DNA of 13,665 bases from Candidatus Atribacteria bacterium (GTDB lineage Bacteria; Atribacterota; Atribacteria; Atribacterales; Caldatribacteriaceae): NCBI GenBank assembly GCA_029982105.1, contig JARRCQ010000012.1, positions 1 to 13,665 on the forward strand, read 5' to 3'. The notes under the pieces were generated by a model that was not told where the DNA came from, did not search any database, and saw only the letters and a program-made list of their open reading frames with translations. Position 1 is the first letter of the stretch; the number at the start of each line of letters is the position of its first letter. Positions 1 through 7,689 of the stretch are shown here, piece after piece. A program made the translations under genes and the position numbers.

Positions 1-34
1 AGAAGGCTCTTGCTTTTCTTATGAGACAATTCAT
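1..34 (-). CDS. Possible 5' end of the gene after comEA (partial)
   Basis: One nucleotide after the comEA TAA an ATG opens a frame (MNCLIRKARAF...) that stays open to the window edge. comEC commonly follows comEA, which makes a further competence gene plausible, but only 11 codons are visible, there is no clear Shine-Dalgarno, and the residues identify nothing. This is a placeholder, not an identification. Confidence 0.2.
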   Translation of the reverse strand, partial: MNCLIRKARAF

Positions 35-35
35 T

Positions 36-590
36 TTAAAAAGTAATTAGAGTTTTTATTGCCTCCAACTTCTTTTCCCCTATACCTTTTACCTTAAGAA
101 GGTCCTCAGGGCGGGAGAAAGAACCATTCTGTTCCCGATATTCAATGATCCGCTGAGCAATTACCTCTCCAATCCCAGGTAAAGATTCTAATTCTTTTTG
201 AGAAGCAGTATTAACATTTATCAGCTGAAGAGCTGGTTGCACTTGAGATACAGTGGTTTTTCCCTCTGGAGAGGATAAAAAGAGAGATGAAGGAATAGAT
301 ATCCTTTGTCCATCATAAACCGGGAGAGCCAAATTCAAACTTTCAGTTTGAGCATCCTCCCTCGTTCCTCCCGCTAATTCTAAAGCTTCAAAAATGCGAG
401 TTCCAGGTGTAACTTGGTAGATTCCCGGAGAATTTACCGCTCCATCCACTTGAATAACTAACAATGTTTTCTCAGCATTATCACTAACCTTGGGAGGATA
501 AAAATTTTTCCCAGCTATGAACCCTAAGCCTAAGGCAGTTACCAAAGAAATTAAAAGAAGCGCTAATCTCTCCTGCCGAGAAAAGTCCAC
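36..590 (-). CDS. comEA: ComEA-family competence DNA-binding protein
   Basis: This is a membrane-anchored DNA-binding protein. In naturally competent bacteria ComEA binds double-stranded DNA outside the membrane and passes it to the ComEC channel. The 184 residues show an N-terminal membrane anchor (about 8-27), an SLBB-type domain (about 42-101, with VDGAVNSPGIYQV and AGG), a short linker, and a C-terminal helix-hairpin-helix domain (about 123-184). The two HhH motifs are LPGIGEVIAQRI (137-148) and VKGIGEKKLEAI (167-178). Length and domain order match the family. The start is GTG at 590, one nucleotide after the leuS TGA, with GGTGGG five nucleotides upstream, so translation is probably coupled to leuS. 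Function in transformation is inferred; many anaerobes keep comEA without demonstrated competence. Confidence 0.93.
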   Translation of the reverse strand: MDFSRQERLALLLISLVTALGLGFIAGKNFYPPKVSDNAEKTLLVIQVDGAVNSPGIYQVTPGTRIFEALELAGGTREDAQTESLNLALPVYDGQRISIPSSLFLSSPEGKTTVSQVQPALQLINVNTASQKELESLPGIGEVIAQRIIEYREQNGSFSRPEDLLKVKGIGEKKLEAIKTLITF

Positions 591-591
591 A

Positions 592-3051
592 TCATCCCAC
601 CACTAAATTAATCAGCTTATCCGGCACATAGATACTCTTCTTTATCTCTCCATGATTGAGCCAATTTTTTACCTTCTCATCTTGTAAGGCTTGGGTCAAG
701 ACTTCTTCTTTAGAAGAACCTCGAGGAACCACCACTTTACTACGCACCTTACTGTTGATTTGTACTATAACTTCTACTTTTTCTTCATATAATTTTTCTT
801 CTTGATAAGTAGGCCAGCTTTCTGTAGAAAGCAAGCCTCTTTCCCCCAAGAGCTGCCAGAGCTCTTCGCTCAGGTGAGGAGCAATGGGATTTAAAAGAGA
901 GACCAAGGTTCGAGAGGCACAAATCAGCATCTCTTTATCCTTAGAATTAGCTCCCCTTTCTTCCACCAATCGCATATAATCACTCATCTCATTTAAGAGC
1001 TCCATTAAAGAGCTAATAGCGGTATTAAAATGAAATTTTTCTTTAATATCTCTCGTAACTCGAAAAACAGTTTGATGTATTTTACGCTCCAATGCCTCTA
1101 TCCTTTGTTCATCTGTTTCCGATTTTTGCAATGGAAGTTCTACAATCTCATTCACTACTCTCCATACCCGATTGAGAAAACGGAAAGCTCCCTCCACCCC
1201 GTGGTCCGACCACTCCATATCTGCCTCCGGAGGCCCGGCAAAAAGTATGAATACTCTTACCGTATCAGCACCAAAACGGCTAATAATTTCCCGAGGACTT
1301 ACCGTATTCCCTTTAGATTTAGACATCTTAACTCCGCCTTTGGTAATCATACCTTGAGCAAAAAGATTAGAAAATGGTTCCCGGAATTTAACCAAACCTA
1401 AATCGTTAAGCACTTTGGTAAAAAACCGAGAATATAGGAGGTGAAGAATAGCATGCTCTACTCCTCCTATATATTGATCTACTGGCATCCAGTAATCAAC
1501 ATTTTCTTTAAGGAAAGGTTCATTCTTCGCTTTTGGAGAAGTATAACGCAAATAATACCAGGAAGAGCAAACAAAGGTATCCATAGTATCAGTTTCTCGT
1601 TTAGCCTTTCCTCCACAGCGAGGGCAAGTAGTATTGACAAATTCCGAGCTTCGAGCCAAAGGAGAAGGGCCACCAGGCACGAAATCCACGCTTTGAGGCA
1701 ATAATACCGGTAAATCTTCTTCCGGAACTGGCACTTCGCCACAGTGTTCACAATATACTATGGGAATGGGCGCCCCCCAATAACGTTGCCGAGAAATTAG
1801 CCAATCTCGCAAACGATAAGATACTGCACCTTTGCCTATCCCCTTTTCTTCCAAAAACTCTATTACTTTCCTTTTTCCTTCCTCAGAAGGCAAACCAGAA
1901 AAAGGACCAGAATTTATCATAACTCCAGGCTCAGCAAGACAGTATTCATCCCCTTCTATCTTTTTAATCACTGGCTTGATAGGAAGACCATATTTCTGAG
2001 CAAACTGATAGTCGCGCTCATCGTGTGCTGGAACGGCCATCACCGCCCCCGTTCCATATTCTAAAAGGACATAGTCAGCTATCCAAATGGGAATTTTTTC
2101 TCCATTTACCGGATTTACAATATCCTGGCCGATATACATTCCTTCCTTTTCAGTAATATCAGAAAGACGTTCCACTTCACTTTTCCGAGCCATTTTCTCC
2201 CGAAATTCTTTTACTCTTTCTTCATAAGAAGTCCCAGCTACTAACTTATCTACCAAAGGATGTTCAGGGGCCAACACAAAGAAGGTCACACCATAAATAG
2301 TATCAGGACGGGTAGTAAATACGGTAATTTTTTCATCGTTATTCAGTAGAAAATCAACATATGCTCCTTCGCTTCTGCCTATCCAGTTCTTTTGCATGGT
2401 CAAAACTTTTTCCGGCCAGCTCCCTAAAAGAGCCATATCTTTTAGCAAATCCTCAGCATAACGAGTAATTCGAAAATACCACTGATCAAGTTTTTTGCGA
2501 ACCACCGGTGTTCCACAGCGCTCGCAAGCACCATCTACCACCTGTTCATTAGCTAAAACAGTAGAACAAGAAGGACACCAGTTTACCAGTCCTTCTTTTT
2601 TATAGGCTAAGCCATTTTTATAAAAAAGGAGAAAAAACCATTGGGTAAAACGATAATAATCAGGCTCACAAGTTATGACCTCTCTTCTCCAATCATAACT
2701 GATACCCAATCTCTTCAATATTTCCCTCATCCGGTTAATTTTATCTTGCGTCCAAACAGCGGGATGGATACCGTGTTGAATAGCAGCATTCTCTGCTGGC
2801 AAACCAAAAGCATCAAAACCCATAGGATGTAAGACATTATAGCCTCGACGCATAAAATAGCGAGCTGCCACATCTCCAATGACATAATTCTTAACATGAC
2901 CCATATGAGGGTCACCAGAGGGATAAGGAAACATTTCTAAAACATAGTATTTTTCCTTATTTTTATCTTCCTCTACCTCGAAAATCTTCTTCTCTTGCCA
3001 TATTTTTTGCCACTTAAGTTCTATCTCTGTAAAGTTGTAATCCTGGAGCAC
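592..3051 (-). CDS. leuS: Leucyl-tRNA synthetase
   Basis: Class Ia cytoplasmic aminoacyl-tRNA synthetase that charges tRNA-Leu. From the proposed GTG it has 819 residues, the usual bacterial length. Visible are the HIGH-type motif HMGH (49-52), a Cys4 zinc site (C159, C162, C176, C179), the CP1 editing domain with the threonine-rich TTRPDT (246-251) and AHDERD, a second CxxC pair region, KMSKS (575-579), an anticodon-binding helical domain, and a C-terminal domain. The GTG at 3051 has a GGGAGG Shine-Dalgarno 7 nt upstream and gives MLQDYNFTEIELKWQ, a typical LeuS beginning. The in-frame ATG at 3066 follows a terminator U-tract and has no Shine-Dalgarno; starts further out would translate tRNA-Ala. 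No separate promoter is visible. comEA follows by 1 nt. Confidence 0.97.
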   Translation of the reverse strand: MLQDYNFTEIELKWQKIWQEKKIFEVEEDKNKEKYYVLEMFPYPSGDPHMGHVKNYVIGDVAARYFMRRGYNVLHPMGFDAFGLPAENAAIQHGIHPAVWTQDKINRMREILKRLGISYDWRREVITCEPDYYRFTQWFFLLFYKNGLAYKKEGLVNWCPSCSTVLANEQVVDGACERCGTPVVRKKLDQWYFRITRYAEDLLKDMALLGSWPEKVLTMQKNWIGRSEGAYVDFLLNNDEKITVFTTRPDTIYGVTFFVLAPEHPLVDKLVAGTSYEERVKEFREKMARKSEVERLSDITEKEGMYIGQDIVNPVNGEKIPIWIADYVLLEYGTGAVMAVPAHDERDYQFAQKYGLPIKPVIKKIEGDEYCLAEPGVMINSGPFSGLPSEEGKRKVIEFLEEKGIGKGAVSYRLRDWLISRQRYWGAPIPIVYCEHCGEVPVPEEDLPVLLPQSVDFVPGGPSPLARSSEFVNTTCPRCGGKAKRETDTMDTFVCSSWYYLRYTSPKAKNEPFLKENVDYWMPVDQYIGGVEHAILHLLYSRFFTKVLNDLGLVKFREPFSNLFAQGMITKGGVKMSKSKGNTVSPREIISRFGADTVRVFILFAGPPEADMEWSDHGVEGAFRFLNRVWRVVNEIVELPLQKSETDEQRIEALERKIHQTVFRVTRDIKEKFHFNTAISSLMELLNEMSDYMRLVEERGANSKDKEMLICASRTLVSLLNPIAPHLSEELWQLLGERGLLSTESWPTYQEEKLYEEKVEVIVQINSKVRSKVVVPRGSSKEEVLTQALQDEKVKNWLNHGEIKKSIYVPDKLINLVVG

Positions 3052-3058
3052 TTTTAAA

Positions 3059-3064
3059 CCTCCC
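3059..3064 (-). promoter_or_regulatory. leuS ribosome binding site (fixes GTG start)
   Basis: GGGAGG on the minus strand, 7 nt before GTG at 3051. It sits partly inside the ATG-GGA-GGT that an upstream start would translate, which argues that the ATG at 3066 is not the start. Confidence 0.8.
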
Positions 3065-3067
3065 ATT

Positions 3068-3100
3068 AAAAAAAGCTCGCCCCCTTGGGGGGGCGAGCTT
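3068..3100 (-). terminator. Intrinsic terminator between tRNA-Ala and leuS
   Basis: A 12-bp perfect stem (3073-3084 with 3089-3100, sequence AAGCTCGCCCCC / GGGGGCGAGCTT) with a 4-nt loop is followed on the minus strand by a run of T residues to 3068. It begins about 6 nt past the tRNA CCA end. No terminator was seen between hydA and the tRNA, so it probably also ends the hydrogenase operon transcript. It ends 3 bp before the leuS Shine-Dalgarno. Confidence 0.92.
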
Positions 3101-3106
3101 ATCATC

Positions 3107-3182
3107 TGGTGGAGCTGACGGGAGTTGAACCCGTGACCTTCTCCACGCCAAGGAGACGCGCTCCCAACTGCGCTACAGCCCC
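3107..3182 (-). tRNA. tRNA-Ala (anticodon GGC)
   Basis: The reverse strand folds into a complete 76-nt cloverleaf with encoded CCA. The acceptor stem is GGGGCTG / CAGCTCC, the D stem GCGC / GCGC, the anticodon stem TCTCC / GGAGA with loop TTGGCGT, and the T stem ACGGG / CCCGT with loop TTCAACT. The anticodon is GGC, which reads GCC and GCU. The acceptor stem carries the G3:U70 wobble pair that is the main alanine identity element. It has its own promoter and terminator. Any leuS reading frame that extends across this region is an artefact. Confidence 0.98.
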
Positions 3183-3203
3183 TCACCTTTTAAAGCCCTA
3201 TAC

Positions 3204-3232
3204 ATTATACGCAAATCCCCTCTATCCGTCAA
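3204..3232 (-). promoter_or_regulatory. Sigma-70/A promoter for tRNA-Ala
   Basis: On the minus strand, TTGACG (3227-3232) and a perfect TATAAT (3204-3209) are separated by exactly 17 bp. The predicted transcription start near 3197 leaves about 15 nt of leader before the tRNA. The -35 box contains the TGA stop codon of hydA (3229-3231), so the promoter begins inside the hydrogenase gene. Confidence 0.9.
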
Positions 3233-5265
3233 TGAGTTTCAGCCACCAATTTACTCAAAACTGCTTCCTCAAAAATTTGCCGTAGATTATCCTTGCTTAC
3301 TCCTGAAAATACTTTCTCGTTAATCCGAATATTAGGACCCTCGGTACATTTCTCCAAACAGAAAGTGGCTCCCACACTCACTCTATCTTCTACTCCATAT
3401 TCCTTAGTTAATTCTAACAGCTCTTGCAGAAGGTCATAAGAGCCCTTAAGGTAACAGCTAGTACCTACACAAACCGCAATATCTACTTTCTGCGCACTTT
3501 GAGCTTCTTGAATACGAATCATCTCGTTGCTTATTCGACGGCGAGAGTAATAGTGAGTATGAAGATGATGTTCTGCAACTTCACTATTAGCCTCCTTCAA
3601 CCATTTTTCGTATAAGAACTTAATGGAAGGATTGTCTTGAGCTTTGCGAACTACGCTCAAACGGTCAGCATTATAGAGACCTTCGGCCCTGCGGCGTAAA
3701 ACTTCCTGATAATCAGGATACTCAAGTGGCATTCCTCCACCCCCGATACAACCTCCGGGACAATTCATCACTTCTACAAAGTCATAATATCTCTCGCCAC
3801 TTCTCATATCTTTTACCAGCTTCTGAGCATTAGCTAAACCATGAACAATAGCTACTTTGACCTTCCTTCCATCAAAATCTACTTCTGCTTCTCTTACGCT
3901 TCCCATACCTCTTACTCCCTTAAATTCTACTTCTTTTAGTTCCTGACCGGTCAAGCGTTCATAAGCGTATCTTAAGACTGCCTCTGTTACTCCTCCTGTT
4001 ACTCCAAAGATAACTCCTGCTCCACTTCCTGCTCCCAAAGGAACATCAAAAGGAACGGGTTCTAATTGCTTAAAATCAATATTAGCAGTTTTTATCATTC
4101 TAATAGTTTCTTGAGCAGTCAAAACCATATCTACATCAGGGACTTCATTGTGAACAAATTCCGCACGTCGAGCTTCAAATTTCTTGGCCGTGCAGGGCAT
4201 TATAGAAACAGACACTATTTTCTCTAAAGGCACATTTTCCACTTGATAGATGAAATTCTTAATCACTGAGCCGAACATTTGCTGCGGAGAACGAGCTGAG
4301 GAAAGATTTTCCAAATAAAAAGGATAATTTCTCTCCGCATATATTACCCAGGAAGGGCAACAAGAGGTAAACTGAGGAAGTCTCTCTCCTTTTTGTAAAC
4401 GTCTAAAAAATTCTTCAGCTTCTTCTATTACAGTTAAATCGGCACTAAAAGCAGTATCATAAACCCGATCAAAACCAATTTTCTTCAGAGCAGCAACAAT
4501 TTTACCTGTAGTGATTTCTCCAGGAGGAAGACCAAAAGCTTCTCCTATGGCTACTCGCACCGCCGGAGCAATTTGAGCCACTACCATTAAATCAGGATTA
4601 AGAACTGCTTTCCAGGCGTTATCTACTTCCGACTTTACTACCAAAGCACCAGTAGGACAACGAACAGAGCATTGACCGCAATAAACACACTCTACTTCTG
4701 ACAACTTTTTTCCAAAAGCGGGTTCTACTTTAGTTCGAGAACCTCGCTGAGTAAAATCATAAATTCCAATGTTTTCTATTTCTTTGCAAGCTCTCACACA
4801 ATCTCCACAGAGAATACAGCGATTTGGGTCTCGAACTAAAGAAAATGTAGAAGTATCCTTAGGTAACTTCTCTTCTCTCTCTCCAAATCGAACTTCATCT
4901 ATTCCCAAGGAAGCAGCGATGGATTGCAGACGACAGTTAAGATTTCTCTCGCAAACAGTGCAATCTCTTTCATGATTAGCCAAGTAGAATTCCACCATCA
5001 TACGCCGAGCCTGAAGGACTCGAGAAGTAGTAGTTTTTATCACCATCCCTGGCTCAGGCGGAGTAGAACAAGCAGGCATAAGACCTCGCCCTTCTATTTC
5101 TACCAAACACATTCGACAAGCTCCATAAACACTCAAATCCGAATGATAACAAAAAGTGGGAATTTCAATGTTGGCTTTTTTTGCCACTTCTAAAATATTT
5201 CTTTCACCATTTAAAGCTATTTCTTGCCCATCTACTACTACCTTTTTAGCTATTTTTTCATTCAT
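3229..5265 (-). CDS. hydA: [FeFe]-hydrogenase catalytic subunit HydA (trimeric, NAD-linked)
   Basis: Catalytic subunit of the cytoplasmic HydABC hydrogenase, which reduces protons to H2 (or the reverse) with NADH and reduced ferredoxin. Domains in order: plant-type [2Fe-2S] (C39, C50, C53, C66); His-Cys3 [4Fe-4S] (H98, C102, C105, C111); two [4Fe-4S] clusters (C150/153/156/160 and C193/196/199/203); the H-cluster domain with TSCCPSW (300-306), MPCTAKKFE (356-364) and EVMNCPGGCIGGGG (498-511); and a C-terminal thioredoxin-like [2Fe-2S] domain (C599, C604, C636, C640). All H-cluster ligands and the proton-relay Cys302 are present, so it should be active. At 678 residues with the C-terminal extension it resembles the Thermotoga-type bifurcating HydA. 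Start ATG has GGAGG 10 nt upstream and overlaps the hydB stop by 8 bp. Maturases HydEFG are not in this window. Confidence 0.96.
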   Translation of the reverse strand: MNEKIAKKVVVDGQEIALNGERNILEVAKKANIEIPTFCYHSDLSVYGACRMCLVEIEGRGLMPACSTPPEPGMVIKTTTSRVLQARRMMVEFYLANHERDCTVCERNLNCRLQSIAASLGIDEVRFGEREEKLPKDTSTFSLVRDPNRCILCGDCVRACKEIENIGIYDFTQRGSRTKVEPAFGKKLSEVECVYCGQCSVRCPTGALVVKSEVDNAWKAVLNPDLMVVAQIAPAVRVAIGEAFGLPPGEITTGKIVAALKKIGFDRVYDTAFSADLTVIEEAEEFFRRLQKGERLPQFTSCCPSWVIYAERNYPFYLENLSSARSPQQMFGSVIKNFIYQVENVPLEKIVSVSIMPCTAKKFEARRAEFVHNEVPDVDMVLTAQETIRMIKTANIDFKQLEPVPFDVPLGAGSGAGVIFGVTGGVTEAVLRYAYERLTGQELKEVEFKGVRGMGSVREAEVDFDGRKVKVAIVHGLANAQKLVKDMRSGERYYDFVEVMNCPGGCIGGGGMPLEYPDYQEVLRRRAEGLYNADRLSVVRKAQDNPSIKFLYEKWLKEANSEVAEHHLHTHYYSRRRISNEMIRIQEAQSAQKVDIAVCVGTSCYLKGSYDLLQELLELTKEYGVEDRVSVGATFCLEKCTEGPNIRINEKVFSGVSKDNLRQIFEEAVLSKLVAETH

Positions 5266-7150
5266 TTTCTTTTTTCCTCCATTCCACGGTTATGGAATCA
5301 TAAGGACAGGCTTCAAAACAAGCCCCGCACTTGGTGCACTTTTCCTGATCTATGACATAAGGCACTCGAGGCCGACCAGAAATACAGGATACCGGGCAGA
5401 CCCGAGCACATTTGGCGCAAGAACGACATTTTTCGGGGTCAATTCGATATTCTCTCATAGCCTGGCAAACGTGAGCAGGACATACCTTATAAACCACATG
5501 GTCTAAATACTCATCCCGGAAATAACGAAGAGTGGTAAGAACAGGATTAGGAGCAGTTTTACCTAAACCACACAGAGAAGCATCTCTTACCACCAAAGCA
5601 GTTTCTTCTAAAAGTTCCAAATCAGAAGTATTAGCCTCCCCTTTCACTACTTTTTGCAACAAGCCTAACATATGTTTGGTTCCTTCCCGGCAAGGAACAC
5701 ATTTACCACAAGATTCATTCTGAGTAAAGTTCATGAAGAAGCGCGCTACTTCCGGAATACAGGTGTCTTCATCCAGCACCACTAACCCGCCAGAACCCAT
5801 AATGGCTCCCGCCCCAGACAGAGAATCATAATCAATAGGTAAATCAAGATGCCTCTCAGTTAGACACCCCCCCGATGGTCCTCCAATCTGCACCGCCTTA
5901 AACTTCTTATCGTTTTGTATGCCTCCTCCAATATCAAAAATTAAATCTCGCAAGGTAATACCCATAGGGACTTCTACCAGACCGGTATTTCTAATTTTGC
6001 CGGCCAGAGCAAAAGTTTTAGTTCCTGCACTGTTTGTCGTACCAAAAGAGCGAAACCAATCTGCTCCTCGAAGCATAATTACCGGTACGTTAACCATAGT
6101 TTCTACATTATTGATTATAGTAGGTTTACCCCATAGGCCTCGATAAGCAGGATAAGGAGGACGAGGGTTAGGCATACCTCTTTTCCCTTCAATAGAAGAT
6201 ATTAAAGCTGTTTCTTCTCCGCAGACAAACGCTCCCGCTCCTTCCCGAACTATAATTCGGAAAGAGAAATCACTACCTAAAATGTTATCTCCTAAAAACC
6301 CAGCTTTTTCAGCATCTTCTACGGCTTTTCTTAAGTGCTTTACTGCCAGAGGGTACTCAGCCCGGACATAAATATATCCCTCCTGTGCCCCTATAGCATA
6401 ACCAGCAATAGCCATACCTTCTAAAACAGAATGAGGATCTCCCTCCATCACACTTCTATCCATGAAAGCTCCCGGATCGCCTTCATCACCATTACAGATA
6501 ACGTACTTTTTATCTGCTTTAACCACCCGAGCAAATTGCCATTTTCTTCCAGTGGGGAAACCTCCTCCTCCTCTTCCTCGCAAACCTGATTTAGTAATTT
6601 CTTCTATAACCTCATCAGGGGTTTTTTCACTTATCACTCGGGCCAAAGCTAGATACCCATCTCGCGCTAAATATTCATTCAGATTCTGAGGATCAATAGT
6701 ACCACAGTTGCGGAGAGTAATCTTTACTTGTTTTCGGTAAAAAGGCACATCTTTAAAATGAGACCAATACTGAACTTTTCCATCTACTTCCTCTTGGTAA
6801 ACCAATCTTTCTACTACTTCTCCATCTTTTAAGGTCTTTTCTACTATTTCTTCCACATCTTCAGGCTTAACTCTCAAGTAAAGAATTTCTTCCGGCTCTA
6901 TTCTAACAAGAGGCCCAGCTTCACAAAGTCCCATACAACCAGTTTTAACTAAGCCAGGATTCTCTTCTAACTTTTCCACTTCTGCTGCTATTTTTTCTCT
7001 CTCTATCGCTTCCTTAAAGGCGTCAAACACTTCCTGTGCCCCTTTAGCTAAACATCCCAAACCTCCACAAACCAAAACTTTCTTCTTCCCAGTTTTATTT
7101 TTTAATTCAGCAATGTATTTTTCTAATTCTTCCCGAGTTTCAAACCGCAT
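5258..7150 (-). CDS. hydB: Hydrogenase NADH/FMN subunit HydB (NuoF-like)
   Basis: Flavin subunit that binds NAD(H) and is thought to be the bifurcation site of HydABC. The 630 residues show a thioredoxin-like [2Fe-2S] domain (C28, C33, C72, C76); the NuoF core with the glycine-rich GRGGGGFPTGRKW (192-204) and NGDEGDPGAFMDR (220-232) for FMN and NADH binding; a [4Fe-4S] site (C481, C484, C487, C527); and a C-terminal two-cluster ferredoxin domain (C575/578/581/585 and C605/608/611/615). CPAHVC at 557-562 lies where zinc ligands are described in HydB structures. The N- and C-terminal additions separate it from complex I NuoF. ATG at 7150 overlaps the hydC stop by 11 bp, with GGAGAG 7 nt upstream. 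NADP use cannot be excluded by eye. Confidence 0.95.
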   Translation of the reverse strand: MRFETREELEKYIAELKNKTGKKKVLVCGGLGCLAKGAQEVFDAFKEAIEREKIAAEVEKLEENPGLVKTGCMGLCEAGPLVRIEPEEILYLRVKPEDVEEIVEKTLKDGEVVERLVYQEEVDGKVQYWSHFKDVPFYRKQVKITLRNCGTIDPQNLNEYLARDGYLALARVISEKTPDEVIEEITKSGLRGRGGGGFPTGRKWQFARVVKADKKYVICNGDEGDPGAFMDRSVMEGDPHSVLEGMAIAGYAIGAQEGYIYVRAEYPLAVKHLRKAVEDAEKAGFLGDNILGSDFSFRIIVREGAGAFVCGEETALISSIEGKRGMPNPRPPYPAYRGLWGKPTIINNVETMVNVPVIMLRGADWFRSFGTTNSAGTKTFALAGKIRNTGLVEVPMGITLRDLIFDIGGGIQNDKKFKAVQIGGPSGGCLTERHLDLPIDYDSLSGAGAIMGSGGLVVLDEDTCIPEVARFFMNFTQNESCGKCVPCREGTKHMLGLLQKVVKGEANTSDLELLEETALVVRDASLCGLGKTAPNPVLTTLRYFRDEYLDHVVYKVCPAHVCQAMREYRIDPEKCRSCAKCARVCPVSCISGRPRVPYVIDQEKCTKCGACFEACPYDSITVEWRKKENE

Positions 7151-7655
7151 CTACTTTCTCTCCTTCCCCTAATAAGTGCTCAACAAGTTGCTGTACTTTT
7201 TCTTCATCCATTTGGCCATAAACTTCTTCATCTACCATAAGAGCCGGAGCTAAAGCACAAGCTCCAATACAAGCCACCGTCTCCACAGTGAACATCAAAT
7301 CTGAGGTGGTGCTTTCTCCTTCCTTTAACCCCAGATTTTCTCGAACTGCTTTTAAAACTTGGAGAGAGCCTTTTACGTGACAAGCCGTACCATCACAAAC
7401 TCTAATGATATGCTCACCTTTGGGCTCAAGAGAAAATTGAGCATAAAAAGTAGCCACTCCATAAACTTGCGCTGGAGAAATTTGTAGAGCTGTTGCAACG
7501 TAGGTCAATATCTCTTCTGGTAAATATCGATACTCGGACTGAATTTCCTGCAATATGGCAATTAGGTTGTCCACATTATGGGAATACTTCTCCAAAATAG
7601 CGTTGACTTTTTCAAACTGACGACTGAGAACTAAACTTCCTTTTTCTGTTTCCAT
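7140..7655 (-). CDS. hydC: Hydrogenase subunit HydC (NuoE-like [2Fe-2S])
   Basis: Small electron-transfer subunit of HydABC. It has an N-terminal helical region and a thioredoxin-like [2Fe-2S] fold with VCDGTACHVKG (C87, C92) and ACIGAC (C129, C133), plus the family signature YGVATFYAQFSLEPKG. I place the start at ATG 7655 (171 residues): AAGGGGG lies 7 nt upstream and METEKGSLVLSRQFEKV is a normal NuoE-like beginning. The frame is open to 7736, but that extension lacks a Shine-Dalgarno and would overlap the phosphatase gene by 47 bp. The 34-bp gap before it is the only real gap in the operon. hydB follows with an 11-bp overlap. Confidence 0.95.
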   Translation of the reverse strand: METEKGSLVLSRQFEKVNAILEKYSHNVDNLIAILQEIQSEYRYLPEEILTYVATALQISPAQVYGVATFYAQFSLEPKGEHIIRVCDGTACHVKGSLQVLKAVRENLGLKEGESTTSDLMFTVETVACIGACALAPALMVDEEVYGQMDEEKVQQLVEHLLGEGEKVDAV

Positions 7656-7689
7656 TATGCTACCCCCTTGGTTATAAAACCTTACTTTT

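Noticed and set aside
3107..3150. Weak TTCAAC/GATGAT promoter inside the tRNA for leuS
   Set aside because: The hexamers match consensus at only 3 and 4 positions, and a transcript would begin within or just before the terminator stem.
3107..3182. T-box leader for leuS
   Set aside because: The structure upstream of leuS is a complete tRNA-Ala with CCA, not a T-box; no AGGGTGG-like T-box sequence precedes the terminator.
3052..3186. N-terminal extension of LeuS from 3186
   Set aside because: It is the translation of tRNA-Ala and its terminator; the Shine-Dalgarno and family N-terminus support GTG at 3051.
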